Below, piece after piece: positions 34,837-45,200 of a stretch of DNA of 64,000 bases. Made by a program: the position numbers and the translations under genes. This DNA is from Hymenobacter sp. J193 (GTDB lineage: Bacteria; Bacteroidota; Bacteroidia; Cytophagales; Hymenobacteraceae), in contig NZ_JAJONE010000001.1 of the NCBI RefSeq assembly GCF_024700075.1, forward strand, positions 3,867,001 to 3,931,000, read 5' to 3'. Positions within the stretch are counted from its first letter, which is position 1. Each line of letters opens with the position of its first letter. A model generated the notes under the pieces. The model was given only the letters and a program-made list of their open reading frames with translations, made no database searches and was not told where the DNA came from.

Positions 34837-37155
34837 TTAGTGGCGCACCACTACGCGGCCCGTGTACTGCACGCTGCCGGCCTGCACCCGCACGGAGTAC
34901 AGCCCTGCGGGCAGATCGGACGTGCGGATGCTGGTAGCGGCTCCGTTGCTGGCGGCAGGCTGACGGCGCACCAGCTGGCCTACCGCGTTGAACAGGCTGA
35001 TTTCTCCAACCTGCGCCGACCGTGGCACGCGCACCAGCACGGCCTCAGCCGCCGGGTTGGGGTATAGCTCCAGGCCGTTACGAACGATGGTGGGGCGGGT
35101 GCCGGTGGTAGTGCAGGCGGTGCTGGTGTAGCTGCCCACGCCGCTGAAGCTGTTCGTGCCGGCGGCCTGCCAGGTGGCGGCAGCTGCCTCATTCCAGCGG
35201 GTCGAGCCTACGCTCACCGTGGGCAGGCGCACCAGCGTGTTGTTGAGCGTAGAGCCGCCCGCAACCGTCCAGCCCACCGTTTCGCCGGGGTCCTGGCCGG
35301 GCTGGCCAATTACGTCCAGCGTATCGGTGCCCGAGAACAAGGCCAATGCATCGTTGCCATTGAAAAACGCTACCTGGGCCGTGGTGTTATCGGCCTGGGC
35401 CAGCACAGTGCCGTCGGAGCTGCCATTGGCAATTACGTACACATCGTGCGCAGCCAGCGTGCCCTTCAGGTCAAAGGAATACTGCGGCGTTTTGCCGCCA
35501 TTGGAAAACAGCTCCACGCGGTGGCCGGTCAGATCAACGGCGTTGGCCGAAGGGTTATAGATTTCCAGCACCTTGGTGTTGCCGCCCGACGACTCGATGT
35601 ACTGCGAAAAATACAGGGAGGCGCAGGGCGTGCCGCCCGGCGTCTGGTCGTCGTTCACGATGGTGAGCGTGTGCGTAGGGGTAGCGCCAATGACGGCGTT
35701 GCCGCCCGTGGGCGTGCCCAGGCGCAGCACTAGCGTTTCGCCGGCTTCGGGTAGCAGGTCGCCCTTCACAATCACGCCCAGGGTCTGGCGCTGGGGCACG
35801 GGGGCGTTGGTGAAAGTGAGCGTCGATTTTTCCAGCGTGTAGTCGTCGGTGCCGGCGGTGGTGCCAGCCACGTCTATCGTCACGGGAACCTGAATTTCGG
35901 AGCTGGGCGCCGCGCCGCTGAGAATTACCTCAATGGTGTACACGGTGGTGCCGTCGTTGCCTTCTGTCACGGTGCCGCTGCCCGTCTGGAAGCTGATGGT
36001 CGGGATGTCACCGTCGTCGTTGGTGATGGTGAGCGTGTGCGTGATGCTGGTGCCCGACGACAGCCCGGCCGACAGGCTACGCAGCTGCAGCTGCACAGTT
36101 TCGTCGGCTTCGGCCGTGGCGTCACCCTGCACCGTGATGGTCACGGGGGCCGACGTAACGGTGGGGGAGAAAGTGAGCGTCTGGGTCGAAAACGTGAAGT
36201 CGGTGCTGACCGTGGCGGTGGAGCTGGCAGCCAGGGCTACTTCCACCGTTTGGGTGGCGGTTGGAGCCGGGCTCACCGTTACGTTTACGGTGTAGGTTTT
36301 CGTGCCGCTGTTGCCTTCGGTAATAGTGCCCGTAGCCGAGGCAAACGACACTTTCGGGTTTTCAGTCTGAGCAAAGCCCCAGGCCCGCGCTACCAGTTCG
36401 GGGTAGGCAATGTACGGGTTGAAGTTGCCCTGAGCTTTGGCGGCGCGGCGGTTGCGCTCCAGCTCGTGCTTGTCTACCGGATCCTGCAAATGCCACTTGT
36501 AGAGCGTTTCCAGGCTGGCTACGGCCGTGATTACCCCTTTGCCGGCGTCGAAATTCTGGCCGGCGTGCATGGTGTAGAAGTAGAAGACGGCGCGGGCCAG
36601 GTTGCCCTTGTGGTCTTCGCGAGGCTCAAACTGGGAGCCGGTGTCTTCGCTGTACTCGTCGATGTTGCTGGTGGGGATAGAGCTCTGACTTTGCAGGCCC
36701 CGGATCCACTTCTGGGTGGTGTTGTCGGGAATTTCCGCAAATGGGTCGGAGCCCCGGTCGCTGTTCCACTTGTCGTACGTCGGGAACAGGTGGTGAACGT
36801 CGGAGCGCATGCGCACCGCCTCATTGAACCATGACTGCGGCACGGTATGCTCGCAGTTGATGGGTGCAACGCCCGTGCCCGTGCCGCTGGAGTCCAGCTT
36901 AAACGACTGCTGGTAGCCGGAGTACACGCACGTCAGCTTGTTGTCGAAGTTGTCGATATAGTTGTACATGCGGCCCCGGGCCTGGTCGTAGCCCAGTACC
37001 TGGCGCTTGCCGTCGTACCAGTTTTCGCGCAGCCAGGTGCGCAGCTCCTCGCCCCGCAAGGTAGCCGACGGAGCAGGGGGAAGCTTGGTTTGGGCCTGGG
37101 CTACGCCGGACAGCAGCAGTAAACCGGTCAGCCACGAAGCGAAAAAGTGTTTCAT
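34837..37155 (-). CDS. Secreted endonuclease I with Calx-beta domains and T9SS sorting signal
   Basis: 772 residues from the ATG at 37155. The signal peptide ends near GVAQAQ. Residues of about 30-270 form an EndA/endonuclease I domain of the His-Me finger superfamily, with INCEHTVPQSWF (His103 the likely general base), RMRSDVHHLFPTYDKWNSDR and FYFYTMHA. Two Calx-beta-like domains (about 285-505) carry the repeated TITEGNSGTKTYTV and DATAEADETVQLQL patterns. A lamin-tail domain follows (about 520-640, YIESSGGNTKVLEIYNPSAN). The last 75 residues are a T9SS type-A domain (LELYPNPAAEAVLV). It is probably a surface or extracellular DNase for nutrient or phosphate scavenging. Confidence 0.9.
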   Translation of the reverse strand: MKHFFASWLTGLLLLSGVAQAQTKLPPAPSATLRGEELRTWLRENWYDGKRQVLGYDQARGRMYNYIDNFDNKLTCVYSGYQQSFKLDSSGTGTGVAPINCEHTVPQSWFNEAVRMRSDVHHLFPTYDKWNSDRGSDPFAEIPDNTTQKWIRGLQSQSSIPTSNIDEYSEDTGSQFEPREDHKGNLARAVFYFYTMHAGQNFDAGKGVITAVASLETLYKWHLQDPVDKHELERNRRAAKAQGNFNPYIAYPELVARAWGFAQTENPKVSFASATGTITEGNSGTKTYTVNVTVSPAPTATQTVEVALAASSTATVSTDFTFSTQTLTFSPTVTSAPVTITVQGDATAEADETVQLQLRSLSAGLSSGTSITHTLTITNDDGDIPTISFQTGSGTVTEGNDGTTVYTIEVILSGAAPSSEIQVPVTIDVAGTTAGTDDYTLEKSTLTFTNAPVPQRQTLGVIVKGDLLPEAGETLVLRLGTPTGGNAVIGATPTHTLTIVNDDQTPGGTPCASLYFSQYIESSGGNTKVLEIYNPSANAVDLTGHRVELFSNGGKTPQYSFDLKGTLAAHDVYVIANGSSDGTVLAQADNTTAQVAFFNGNDALALFSGTDTLDVIGQPGQDPGETVGWTVAGGSTLNNTLVRLPTVSVGSTRWNEAAAATWQAAGTNSFSGVGSYTSTACTTTGTRPTIVRNGLELYPNPAAEAVLVRVPRSAQVGEISLFNAVGQLVRRQPAASNGAATSIRTSDLPAGLYSVRVQAGSVQYTGRVVVRH

Positions 37156-37242
37156 GCGCAATGGTGAGATGAAAAAAAGCGAAAGGCAGATTCTGCAAAT
37201 ATGGGGAAAGACGCCGGGGAAACCGGCAGGCTGCTTTACAAA

Positions 37243-37275
37243 AAAAGCCCGGCGAAATACTTTCGCCGGGCTTTT
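37243..37275. terminator. Strong Rho-independent hairpin after the fasciclin gene
   Basis: A perfect 15-bp stem (AAAAGCCCGGCGAAA with TTTCGCCGGGCTTTT) with a 3-nt loop. It ends minus-strand transcription of the fasciclin gene before the nuclease gene. Confidence 0.88.
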
Positions 37276-37298
37276 GCTCGTGGGTCAATGTCAGGTGG

Positions 37299-38036
37299 TT
37301 AGCGCGTGGGCATCAGCACAGTGTCTACCACGTGGGTCACGCCGTTGCTGGATACCACGTTCGGAATGGTTACGTTGGCCTTGCCGCCTTTTGCGTCGTG
37401 CAACATCACGGTGCTGCCGGTGCGGTGCACGGTCAGCGTTTCGCCTTCCACCGTGGTCAGCTGCTGGCCGTCTTTCAGGTCGGCGGCCAGGTAACGGCCG
37501 GGAACCACGTGGTAGGTGAGAATGGTGCTTAGCTTGGCTTTGTTTTCGGGCATCACCAGCGTGTTTACCGTGCCGGCGGGCAGCTTATCGAAGGCGGCAT
37601 TAGTAGGAGCGAAAACAGTAAACGGCCCGGCGCCCTGCAGCGTGCCCACCAAGTCGGCCGCCTTCACGGCTGCTACCAGCGTGGTATGCTCCGAGGAGCC
37701 CATGGCGTTTACCACAATGTCCTTATCGGGCGTCATCATGGCGCCGCCTACCATCACCCCGGCCGAGCTGCCCATGCTGGCGTTGCTCATGCCGTTGCCC
37801 ATGTCGGTGCCGCCTTTCATTGGCTTGGTGGTGGACTTCATTTTGTCGCCCCGGCCCGACTTGCCCTTCATTTTGCTTTTACCATCCTTGGCTTCCTTGG
37901 TTTTCATCACCATGTCGCCATCCTTGGTTTTGGTTTTTTCGTCGTCCGATTTCATGGAAGTCTGGGCGAAAGCCGGGGCCGTAAAAGCCGTGAAAGCCAG
38001 GCCCAGGGCCAGCGTGGAAAAGAGGTTCTTTTTCAT
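37299..38036 (-). CDS. Secreted fasciclin (FAS1) domain protein
   Basis: 245 residues from the ATG at 38036 (MKKNLFSTLALGLAFTAFTA, then PAFAQ). A Lys/Met/Asp-rich linker (about residues 25-100, MKTKEAKDGKSKMKGKSGRG) precedes one FAS1 domain. Its H1 box reads GPFTVFAPTNAAFDKLPAGT and its H2 box VVSSNGVTHVVDTVLM. The central YH motif is in LTYHVVPGRYLAADL. FAS1 domains mediate adhesion or ligand binding at the cell surface. The Met/Lys-rich segment is unusual and could bind metal or polyanions, which is speculative. It is transcribed alone. Confidence 0.9.
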   Translation of the reverse strand: MKKNLFSTLALGLAFTAFTAPAFAQTSMKSDDEKTKTKDGDMVMKTKEAKDGKSKMKGKSGRGDKMKSTTKPMKGGTDMGNGMSNASMGSSAGVMVGGAMMTPDKDIVVNAMGSSEHTTLVAAVKAADLVGTLQGAGPFTVFAPTNAAFDKLPAGTVNTLVMPENKAKLSTILTYHVVPGRYLAADLKDGQQLTTVEGETLTVHRTGSTVMLHDAKGGKANVTIPNVVSSNGVTHVVDTVLMPTR

Positions 38037-38197
38037 GAGTACTAAGAGAAACAGTGAGGGGTGGGAGAAAGTATTTGGCCTACATACGACACCCAACCCA
38101 TTCTGGCTTGCTTTCTGGCATGGTTCAGCTTACTGCCGGCGCCGTTTGACAGTTGGACAGGGGGCTGGTCTTTCACTTCAAAAGCGGCAGAACCGGC

Positions 38198-38225
38198 CGT
38201 AAAGCACCCGCAAGCCTGCTTTACG
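38198..38225 (-). terminator. Possible terminator of the metal-efflux cluster
   Basis: A 9-bp stem (CGTAAAGCA with TGCTTTACG) lies 25 bp past the ATPase stop. There is no T-run, so this is tentative. Confidence 0.35.
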
Positions 38226-38250
38226 AAGAATGCCCCTCGTCCCCGCCCGG

Positions 38251-40374
38251 TCAGAAGCGCATGCGCTGAATCCGCACCGCATTCAGGATAGCCAGCAGCG
38301 CTACGCCCACATCCGCAAATACGGCCTCCCACATAGTAGCCAGACCCCCGGCACCCAGCGCCAGCACAATGCCCTTCACGACGAACGCCAGCCAGATGTT
38401 CTGCCATACCACCGAGTGGGTAGCCCGGGCAATGCGCCGGGCGGTGGCAATCTTGCTGGGGTGGTCGGTCTGAATAACCACGTCGGCGGTTTCGATGGTG
38501 GCGTCGGAGCCCAGGCCGCCCATGGCTATGCCCACATCGGCCAAAGCCACCACGGGAGCATCGTTTACCCCGTCGCCCACGAAGGCAAGCCGGTGCCCTT
38601 CGGCTTTATACTGCTGCACGTAGCGGGCCTTATCCTCGGGCAGCAGCCCACCGTGGGCCTCGCTGATGCCCAGCTCCCGGGCTACCCGCTGCACAATGCT
38701 GTCTTTGTCGCCCGAGAGCATCACGAGCCGGGTAATACCGTCCGCTTTCAACTCCTGTACCGCCTGGGCCGCGTCGGGCTTGGGGGCGTCGGCTACGGTG
38801 AGGTAGCCCGCGTACCGGCCATTGATGGCACCTACCACAAGGCTGTCGGTTACCTGGTCTACCTCAGGCGGATAGCCGACGTTGAACCTGCGCAGCAGCC
38901 GGGTATTGCCAGCCAGCACCTCCATACCCTCCACGCGTCCCCGCAGACCGTGGCCGGCTATTTCCTCCACGCTTTCTACTGCAATGCCGGCGGGCGTGCC
39001 AGCGTGCTTTACCACGGCCTTGGCAATGGGGTGGGTAGACTTGGCTTCCAGCGCGCCCACCAGCCGCAGCAGCTCTGCCGCGTCGGTGCCGGGAGCGGGC
39101 TGCACCTGCTGCACGGCAAACACGCCCTGGGTAAGCGTGCCGGTCTTGTCCATCACCACCATGTCCAGCTCGCGCAGCACGTCCAGGAAGTTGGAGCCCT
39201 TGAACAGGATGCCGGCCCGCGAGGCCGCGCCGATACCGCCAAAGTAGCCCAGCGGAATGCTGATGACGAGTGCGCAGGGGCAGGAAACAACCAGAAACAC
39301 CAGGGCCCGGTACAGCCACTGGCGGAACACGTAGTCCTCGACCACAAACCAAGGCACCAGCACCAGCAGCACGGCCAGGCCCACCACAATGGGCGTGTAG
39401 ATTCTGGCAAAGCGGGTGATGAACTGCTGCGTTTTGGCCTTGCGCCCCACCGCGCTCTGCACCATCAACAGGATTTTAGAGAGCTGCGTGTCCTCAAACG
39501 CGGCCGTAACCTGCACGTGCGCCAGGGTTTCGAGGTTGATCATGCCGGCCAGCACGGTTTCGCCCGCCTGCCGGGTTTGCGGCGCCGATTCACCGGTAAG
39601 CGCGGCGGTATTGAAAGAGGCCACTGGCGTCTGGAGGGCGCCATCGAGGGCTACTTTCTCGCCCGGCTTCACTTCCATCAGGTCGCCGATCTGCACCTGC
39701 TCGGGGGCCAGCACCAGGTTGCGGCCGTCGCGCACCACCGTTACTTCGGTGGCCTGAATTTCCAGCAGCGCCCGGATGCTGCGCTTGGCCCGGTTCACGG
39801 CCGCGTCCTGAAACAGCTCGCCCACCGTGTAAAACAGCATCACGGCCACTCCCTCGGGGTACTCGCCGATGGCAAAGGCGCCGAGGGTAGCCAGGCTCAT
39901 GAGCAGAAACTCGTTGAACACGTTGCCGGTAGGAACGCTGAGCACGGCTGCTTTCAGTACTTTCCAGCCCACAAGCAGAAAAGCCACCCCGTACCAGAGC
40001 ACCCGCCCGTACCCGCCAAACCAGGCCACCTCGAAGTAGTCCAAGGCTATGCCGCTCAGCAGCAGCACCAGGCTTACCCCGGGCCACAGGTACGGATTGC
40101 CATCGGCCGGGCCGTGGTCATGGTCGTGGTCGTCGCCCGCCGTGTGGTGGTGGCCGGCGTGCTCGTCAGCCGGCTTTCCGGCCGGGTCCACTACTTTCTT
40201 GCCCATCGGCTGGGCGTGGTTGGCATGGTCGTGGCCGGGCACATCGTGGCCTTCAGGCGCGGCGGCAGCTTCGGGCGTGAGCTGGTCGCGGCTGAGGGCG
40301 CCCACGTTTTCGGGCTTCACCTGCTTGGCGGTGTTCAGCTCTTCGTCGGTGTTCTGGGAGGAAGGATCAGGCAT
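38251..40374 (-). CDS. P1B-type heavy-metal translocating ATPase (Zn/Cd class)
   Basis: 707-residue inner-membrane pump exporting divalent or soft metal from the cytoplasm. The N-terminus (residues 40-95) is His-rich (GHDVPGHDHANHAQP and HAGHHHTAGDDHDHDHG) in place of a Cys-x-x-Cys domain. The metal-binding transmembrane motif is Cys365-Pro-Cys367 in VSCPCALVISIPLGYF. The phosphorylation site is Asp409 in DKTGTLTQG. The actuator domain is seen in ALTGESAPQTRQAGE and the hinge in GDGVNDAPVVALADVGIAMG. The CPC motif with a His-rich tail suggests Zn/Cd/Co rather than Cu. It lies 83 bp downstream of the Fur-family gene. The opposite-strand open frame over it is a shadow. Confidence 0.92.
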   Translation of the reverse strand: MPDPSSQNTDEELNTAKQVKPENVGALSRDQLTPEAAAAPEGHDVPGHDHANHAQPMGKKVVDPAGKPADEHAGHHHTAGDDHDHDHGPADGNPYLWPGVSLVLLLSGIALDYFEVAWFGGYGRVLWYGVAFLLVGWKVLKAAVLSVPTGNVFNEFLLMSLATLGAFAIGEYPEGVAVMLFYTVGELFQDAAVNRAKRSIRALLEIQATEVTVVRDGRNLVLAPEQVQIGDLMEVKPGEKVALDGALQTPVASFNTAALTGESAPQTRQAGETVLAGMINLETLAHVQVTAAFEDTQLSKILLMVQSAVGRKAKTQQFITRFARIYTPIVVGLAVLLVLVPWFVVEDYVFRQWLYRALVFLVVSCPCALVISIPLGYFGGIGAASRAGILFKGSNFLDVLRELDMVVMDKTGTLTQGVFAVQQVQPAPGTDAAELLRLVGALEAKSTHPIAKAVVKHAGTPAGIAVESVEEIAGHGLRGRVEGMEVLAGNTRLLRRFNVGYPPEVDQVTDSLVVGAINGRYAGYLTVADAPKPDAAQAVQELKADGITRLVMLSGDKDSIVQRVARELGISEAHGGLLPEDKARYVQQYKAEGHRLAFVGDGVNDAPVVALADVGIAMGGLGSDATIETADVVIQTDHPSKIATARRIARATHSVVWQNIWLAFVVKGIVLALGAGGLATMWEAVFADVGVALLAILNAVRIQRMRF

Positions 40375-40457
40375 GGGAAGTCAAGAGGGAAAAGGAAGGG
40401 CCCTGCTTGCGAAGGCAAACCTCGCTTTCTACGGGATGCAACCCTATTGCATTGTTT

Positions 40458-40874
40458 TCAGCCCGCGCACCGGGCGCACCGGCCCTTCATCACCAAGCTG
40501 GTTTCGTGCACCTGATAGGCAGCGGGCAGGGCTATGACCGGTACGGCAACCGTGGGCAGGCAGGACGTCTCGCGACAGTGGGTGCAGAAAAAGTGTACAT
40601 GCAGATCCTGGTGGTGCCCGGGCAGGCAGGCCGGGGCGCACAGGGCATACTTAGCAGCCCCGCTGCCATCCTCGACGCGGTGCACCAGGCCTTTGTCGGT
40701 GAAGGTCTTCAGGGTGCGGTGTACGGTAATGCGGTCCACGTGGCCAAGCAGTTGCTCCACGTCGGCCAGGCTGTGCGCCGCCGGGTGCTGCTGTAGTACA
40801 TCAAGCACGAGCAGGCGCATAGCCGTGGGGGTAATCTGCCGGGCAAGGAGCGTGTCTTCGAGCGGGTGGGCCAT
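40458..40874 (-). CDS. Fur-family transcriptional regulator
   Basis: 138-residue DNA-binding metal sensor. A winged helix covers about residues 1-80 (ITPTAMRLLVLDVLQQHPAA, HVDRITVHRTLKTFTDKGL). The C-terminal dimerisation domain has the Fur His motif HHQDLHVHFFC and two CxxC pairs (CTHC near 97-100, CARC near the end), a structural zinc site. Between the efflux pump and the ATPase it is probably the local repressor. The lack of a typical Fur iron pattern and the context favour a Zn or other-metal sensor, but this is inferred. Confidence 0.86.
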   Translation of the reverse strand: MAHPLEDTLLARQITPTAMRLLVLDVLQQHPAAHSLADVEQLLGHVDRITVHRTLKTFTDKGLVHRVEDGSGAAKYALCAPACLPGHHQDLHVHFFCTHCRETSCLPTVAVPVIALPAAYQVHETSLVMKGRCARCAG

Positions 40875-41007
40875 CGGAGGTAGCAGTCAGGAAAGGAGAG
40901 GGGGCAGCTTTTCGCATAAGGCCTGGCACTGCCTCGCTTATACGCAGGTGGCAGCCAGGGTGTCAGGGCCGAAAGCCAGAACAGAAGAACGGCCCGGGAG
41001 AAGGTTT

Positions 41008-42188
41008 CTATTCCTCCTCGGCGGCGTTTTTCATCTTGGCCAGCAGCGAGTAGGCTCCGTCGGTAACGAAGAGGGCAGTAGGCGCCGTCGAGGCGGGCAG
41101 CCGCACTTCGGTGTAGCCGTCTTCGCTACGGCCCAGGGCTACGGGCACCATACGGTAGCGGCCGACGGCTTCCACCACAAAGGCGTAGTGCTGCCCCGCA
41201 AAGCGCACCAGCGCCCCGTTGGGCAGGGCAGAGGCGGTGCTGCGCGCGGTTTCGATGGTGGCACGCACGTACAAGCCAGGCAGCAGCGCCGGGTCGTTTT
41301 CCTCATCAAGGTGGCCATGCACGCGCACCGTGCGGTCTTCGCCAATGGCTTTGCCCGTCAGGTACACGTGCGCCGTCCGCTCGCGCAGGCTGCCCGCCGA
41401 GTCGCTGGCCAGGGTGAAACGCACCAGCTGCCCTTTCTGGACCCGCGCAATATCCTTCTCAAAAACTACCAGCTCCACGTGCAGGTGCTCGGGGTCAACG
41501 ATTTCAAACAGCGGCTCGGTGGCCGTCACGCTCTGGCCCACGGTCACGTTTACGGCCCGCACGAACCCCGCCCGGGGGCCCGCAGCGCGGCCGTAGGCAC
41601 AATGGCTCCACCCACGGGCAGCCCGGCAATGCGCAGCTGGGCTGCCTGCGCACTCAGCTGCACCTGCAAAGCTTCGGCCTCGGCCTGGGCGCGCTGGTAG
41701 TTTTTCAGGGGGGCAACTTCCTGCTCGTACAGCTCCCGCTGCCGGGCCAGCTCGGCATTGGCAAACTTCAGCCGGCTGCGTAGCTGCAGGTACTCTTTCT
41801 GTAGGGTCACGAACTCGGGGTTGCGCAGCACGGCCAGCACTTCGCCTTTGCGCACGCGGGTGCCCTGCAGCAATTCGGTGCTTTGCACGTAGCCGCCCAG
41901 CGGAGCCGTGATGGAAACGGCGCTTTCCGGCGGCACGTCCAGCGTCCCGTTCACGGCCAGACCAGAGCCCATCGGGCGTTCCTGCACAAGGCCCGTCTTC
42001 AGCCCGGCGGCCTGCTGCTCGGCCGCGGAGAGCGTCACCAGGTCGGGAGCTGGCTCGGTTTCGTTCGCTTCTTTTCCGGTGGCCGCGCCCGTTTCCGGGG
42101 GCTCATTGCCGGCGGTTTCCAGCTTGTCGGCGCCGCAGCCGGCCAGGGTCAGACTTAGTAGCAGCGCCAGGGAGGGTAGCTTAATCAT
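41008..42188 (-). pseudogene. RND efflux periplasmic adaptor (membrane-fusion lipoprotein), frameshifted
   Basis: Adaptor of the CusB/CzcB type that links the inner-membrane RND pump to the outer-membrane channel. The N-terminal part starts at 42188 (lipoprotein signal ending LAGC, Cys18) and includes the biotinyl-lipoyl-like and coiled-coil regions (VNGTLDVPPESAVSITAPLG and a later heptad stretch). It runs out of frame near 41565 (ALRAPGRGSCGP, stop at 41550). The C-terminal part (RAVNVTVGQSVTATEPLFEI to the stop at 41008) is in another frame. Restoring one base in the CCCCCGGG tract gives APRAGFVRAV, the usual family sequence. It is 18 bp downstream of the pump gene. Real mutation or sequence error cannot be told apart here. 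Confidence 0.85.
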
Positions 42189-42206
42189 GGTTGAGGGAGA
42201 AGCTAG

Positions 42207-45200
42207 CTACTGCGCAGCGGTGCCGAGCAGGTAGTCTAGGTCGATGACGGTGAGGTTGTGCTGCAGCAGGGCGTCGAGGTAAGCCGTGCGCACGCTCAGG
42301 GCGCGCTCCAGGTTGAGCAGCAGCTCGGAGTAGGTGGTTTCGCCGGCTTTGTAGGCGCGCTGGCTCAGGCGCACGATGATGGCGGCCTGAGGCAGGGCCG
42401 TCTGCTGATAGAACTGAACCCGCTGCCGCTGCTCCAGCAGGCGCGTGCGCAGTTCGTCCAGCTGAGCCGTGGCCTGGGCCTGGTAGTGCTGGTAAGTAGC
42501 CGCCGCTGCCTGCTCCTGCAGCCGGGCCGCCTGCACGCGGGCCCGCTGCGGCCCCTGGAGAAGAGGAATGGCGACGCCCGCCTGCACGCTCTGAAACCGG
42601 TTGCCCGGGCCGTACGTTACGGCGCGCCCATTTTCTTGGTAGGTGCCGCGCAGGGACTGGTTGGTGTAGCCCAGCGTCAGGTCGGGCAGCCCGCGGGCCT
42701 GCACCAGGCGGGTTTCGGCCTGGCGCTCTGTCAGCTGCTGCCGTAGCACCCGGGCCTGGGGTGTGGAAGCCAACTGCGCTGTATCGGCCGTTGGGGCGGG
42801 CAGCAGCTGCAGGGTGCTGTCGGCCACGAAGACGGCCTGCCGGGCCTGCAGCAACGCCTGCAGCTGGCGCTGCGCCACTACCAGGTCGGCCCGGCTCCGG
42901 GCCAGCAGGTTCTGCGTTTCGCCCTGCTGGATGATGGCGTTGGCCGGCTCCAGGCGGGCTACTTCTCCGGTTTTGAAGCGCAGCTGGGCAGCCCGCAGAA
43001 ACTCGGCGTAGATGCTGTCCTGCCCCCGCAGGAAGCGCAGGTGGTGGCGGGCGTACACCGCCTGCTCGTAGCTGCGGCGTACCTGCCGGCTTAGCTCGGC
43101 CTGTACCTGCGCCAGCTGCTGCTCCCGGCCCGCAATCTGCGCCCGGCTCAGCCCGGCCTGCGCTTTGTAGTAGCCCGGCAGCGCGAAGGACTGAGCCACG
43201 CTCAGCACGTTGTCGCGCTCGGGTGAGTTAATCTGGCCATAGGTGCCCAGCACGCTGGTTTGCCCAATGTCGTAGACCGTCCGGTGCAGGGCCTGCTGCG
43301 CTTCCAGAGCGCGTTGCGCGGCTTGCACGGTGCCGTTGGCCTGCAGGGCCTGCGTCAGCGCCTGGCTTGCCGTGATGGGGGGTTGGGCCCGGGCCGGAGT
43401 TGCGCTCAACCAGCTGCTCCCCAGCGCCACCAGCGCCATCAGCAGGGGCACCGGCCCCGGCCAAGTGGGGGCTGGCGACGAAGCCGCCGGTTTATCAGTT
43501 CGTTCCGACAGGGCGTAGAGCGCCGGCAGCACCAGCAGCGTGAGCAGTGTAGCCGTCACCAGCCCGCCAATGACTACCGTGGCCAGCGGCCGTTGCACCT
43601 CGGCGCCGGCCGATTGAGCCAGGGCCATCGGCAGAAACCCCAGCGAGGCTACCGTGGCCGTCATCAGCACCGGGCGCAGCCGTACGGCCGTTCCGCGCAG
43701 AATCCGCTCCCGCAGGTTGCTGACGCCTTCGGCTTTGAGCTGGTTGAAGTACCCGATGAGTACGATTCCGTTTAGCACCGCCACCCCAAACAGGGCAATA
43801 AAGCCTACCCCGGCCGAGATGCTGAAGGGCATGCCGCGCAGCCACAACGCCAGCACCCCGCCGATAGCTGAAAGCGGAATGGCCGTGAAAATCAATGCCG
43901 CCTGCTTCAGCGACCGGAAGGTGAAGAACAGCAGCACAAAGATGAGGCCCAGGGCCACCGGCACGGCAATGCCCAGCCGCCCGGTGGCCTGGCGCAGGTT
44001 TTCGAACTGCCCGCCGTAGCTGGTATAGTAGCCCGGCGCCAGCTTCAGCTGCCGGTCGACTTTTGCCTGCAGCTCCTCCACCACGGTTTCCACGTCGCGG
44101 CCGCGTACGTTGAAGGCCACCGTCACGCGGCGCCTGGCGTCGTCGCGCTGAATCTGGTTGGGGCCTTCCTGCGCCTGCACGGTAGCTACCTGCTCCAGGG
44201 GAACCTGCTCGCCATCGGGTGTGGCAACGAGCAGCTGCCGCACGTGGTCGATGTTGCGGCGCAGCTCGGGACGCAGGCGCAGCACCACGTCGAAGCGGCG
44301 TTCCTGCTCAAACAGCTGCCCGGCCTGCTGCCCGGCAAAGGCCGTCTGCACCGTGCGGTTCACCTCATCGGCGTTCAGGCCAAAGCGGGCCATGCGGTTG
44401 CGGTCCAGCTTCACCACAATCTGCGGCAGGCCGGTTATTTCCTCCACGTACACGTCTTCTGCTCCGGGTACCTGGCGCGCCAGGGCGGCGGCCTGCCGGG
44501 CATACAGGGCCAGCTGCTGCAGGTCTTCGCCGTAGATTTTAAGCACCACATCCTGCTTGGCTCCGCTGATAAGCTCGTTGAAGCGCATCTGGATGGGTTG
44601 CTGAAAGCTGAACGTAACCCCGGGAATTACGCCGACGGTCCGGGCCATCTTTTCGGCCAGCTCCTCGCGGCTGGCGGCCGAGGTCCATTCCTGCTGCGGC
44701 CTGAGCACCACAATCAGGTCACCGGCATCCATCGGCATGGGGTCCGTCGGAATTTCGGCCGCGCCGATTTTGCCCACGACTTCCTTCACCTCAGGAAACT
44801 GCTGCTTCAGCATACCGCCCGCCTGCAGGCTCTTGTCCACGGTGTAGCTGAGCGAAGAGCCGGTGAGCGTGCGCATCTCCACGGCAAAGTCGCCTTCCGT
44901 GAGCTGAGGAATAAACTCGCCGCCCAGCGTGCGAAACAGCAGCAGCGCCCCCCCAAACAACGCCCCGGCCGAGGTCAGGACAACGGCTTTGTGGCTGAGG
45001 GCCCACCCGACCAGGGGGCGGTAGCGCGCTTCCAGCCAGCGCATCATATGGTCGGAGAAAGTCGGCTTGGAGCGCGGGTTTCGGCTGAGTGCCAGCGCCG
45101 ACATCATAGGTACATAGGTCAGCGAAAGAATAAAAGCGCCCAGGATGGCGAAGGCTACCGTCTCGGCCATGGGCCGGAACATTTTGCCCTCGATGCCGGC

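Noticed and set aside
38230..40515. 761-residue plus-strand frame
   Set aside because: Antisense to the metal ATPase whose motifs are certain.
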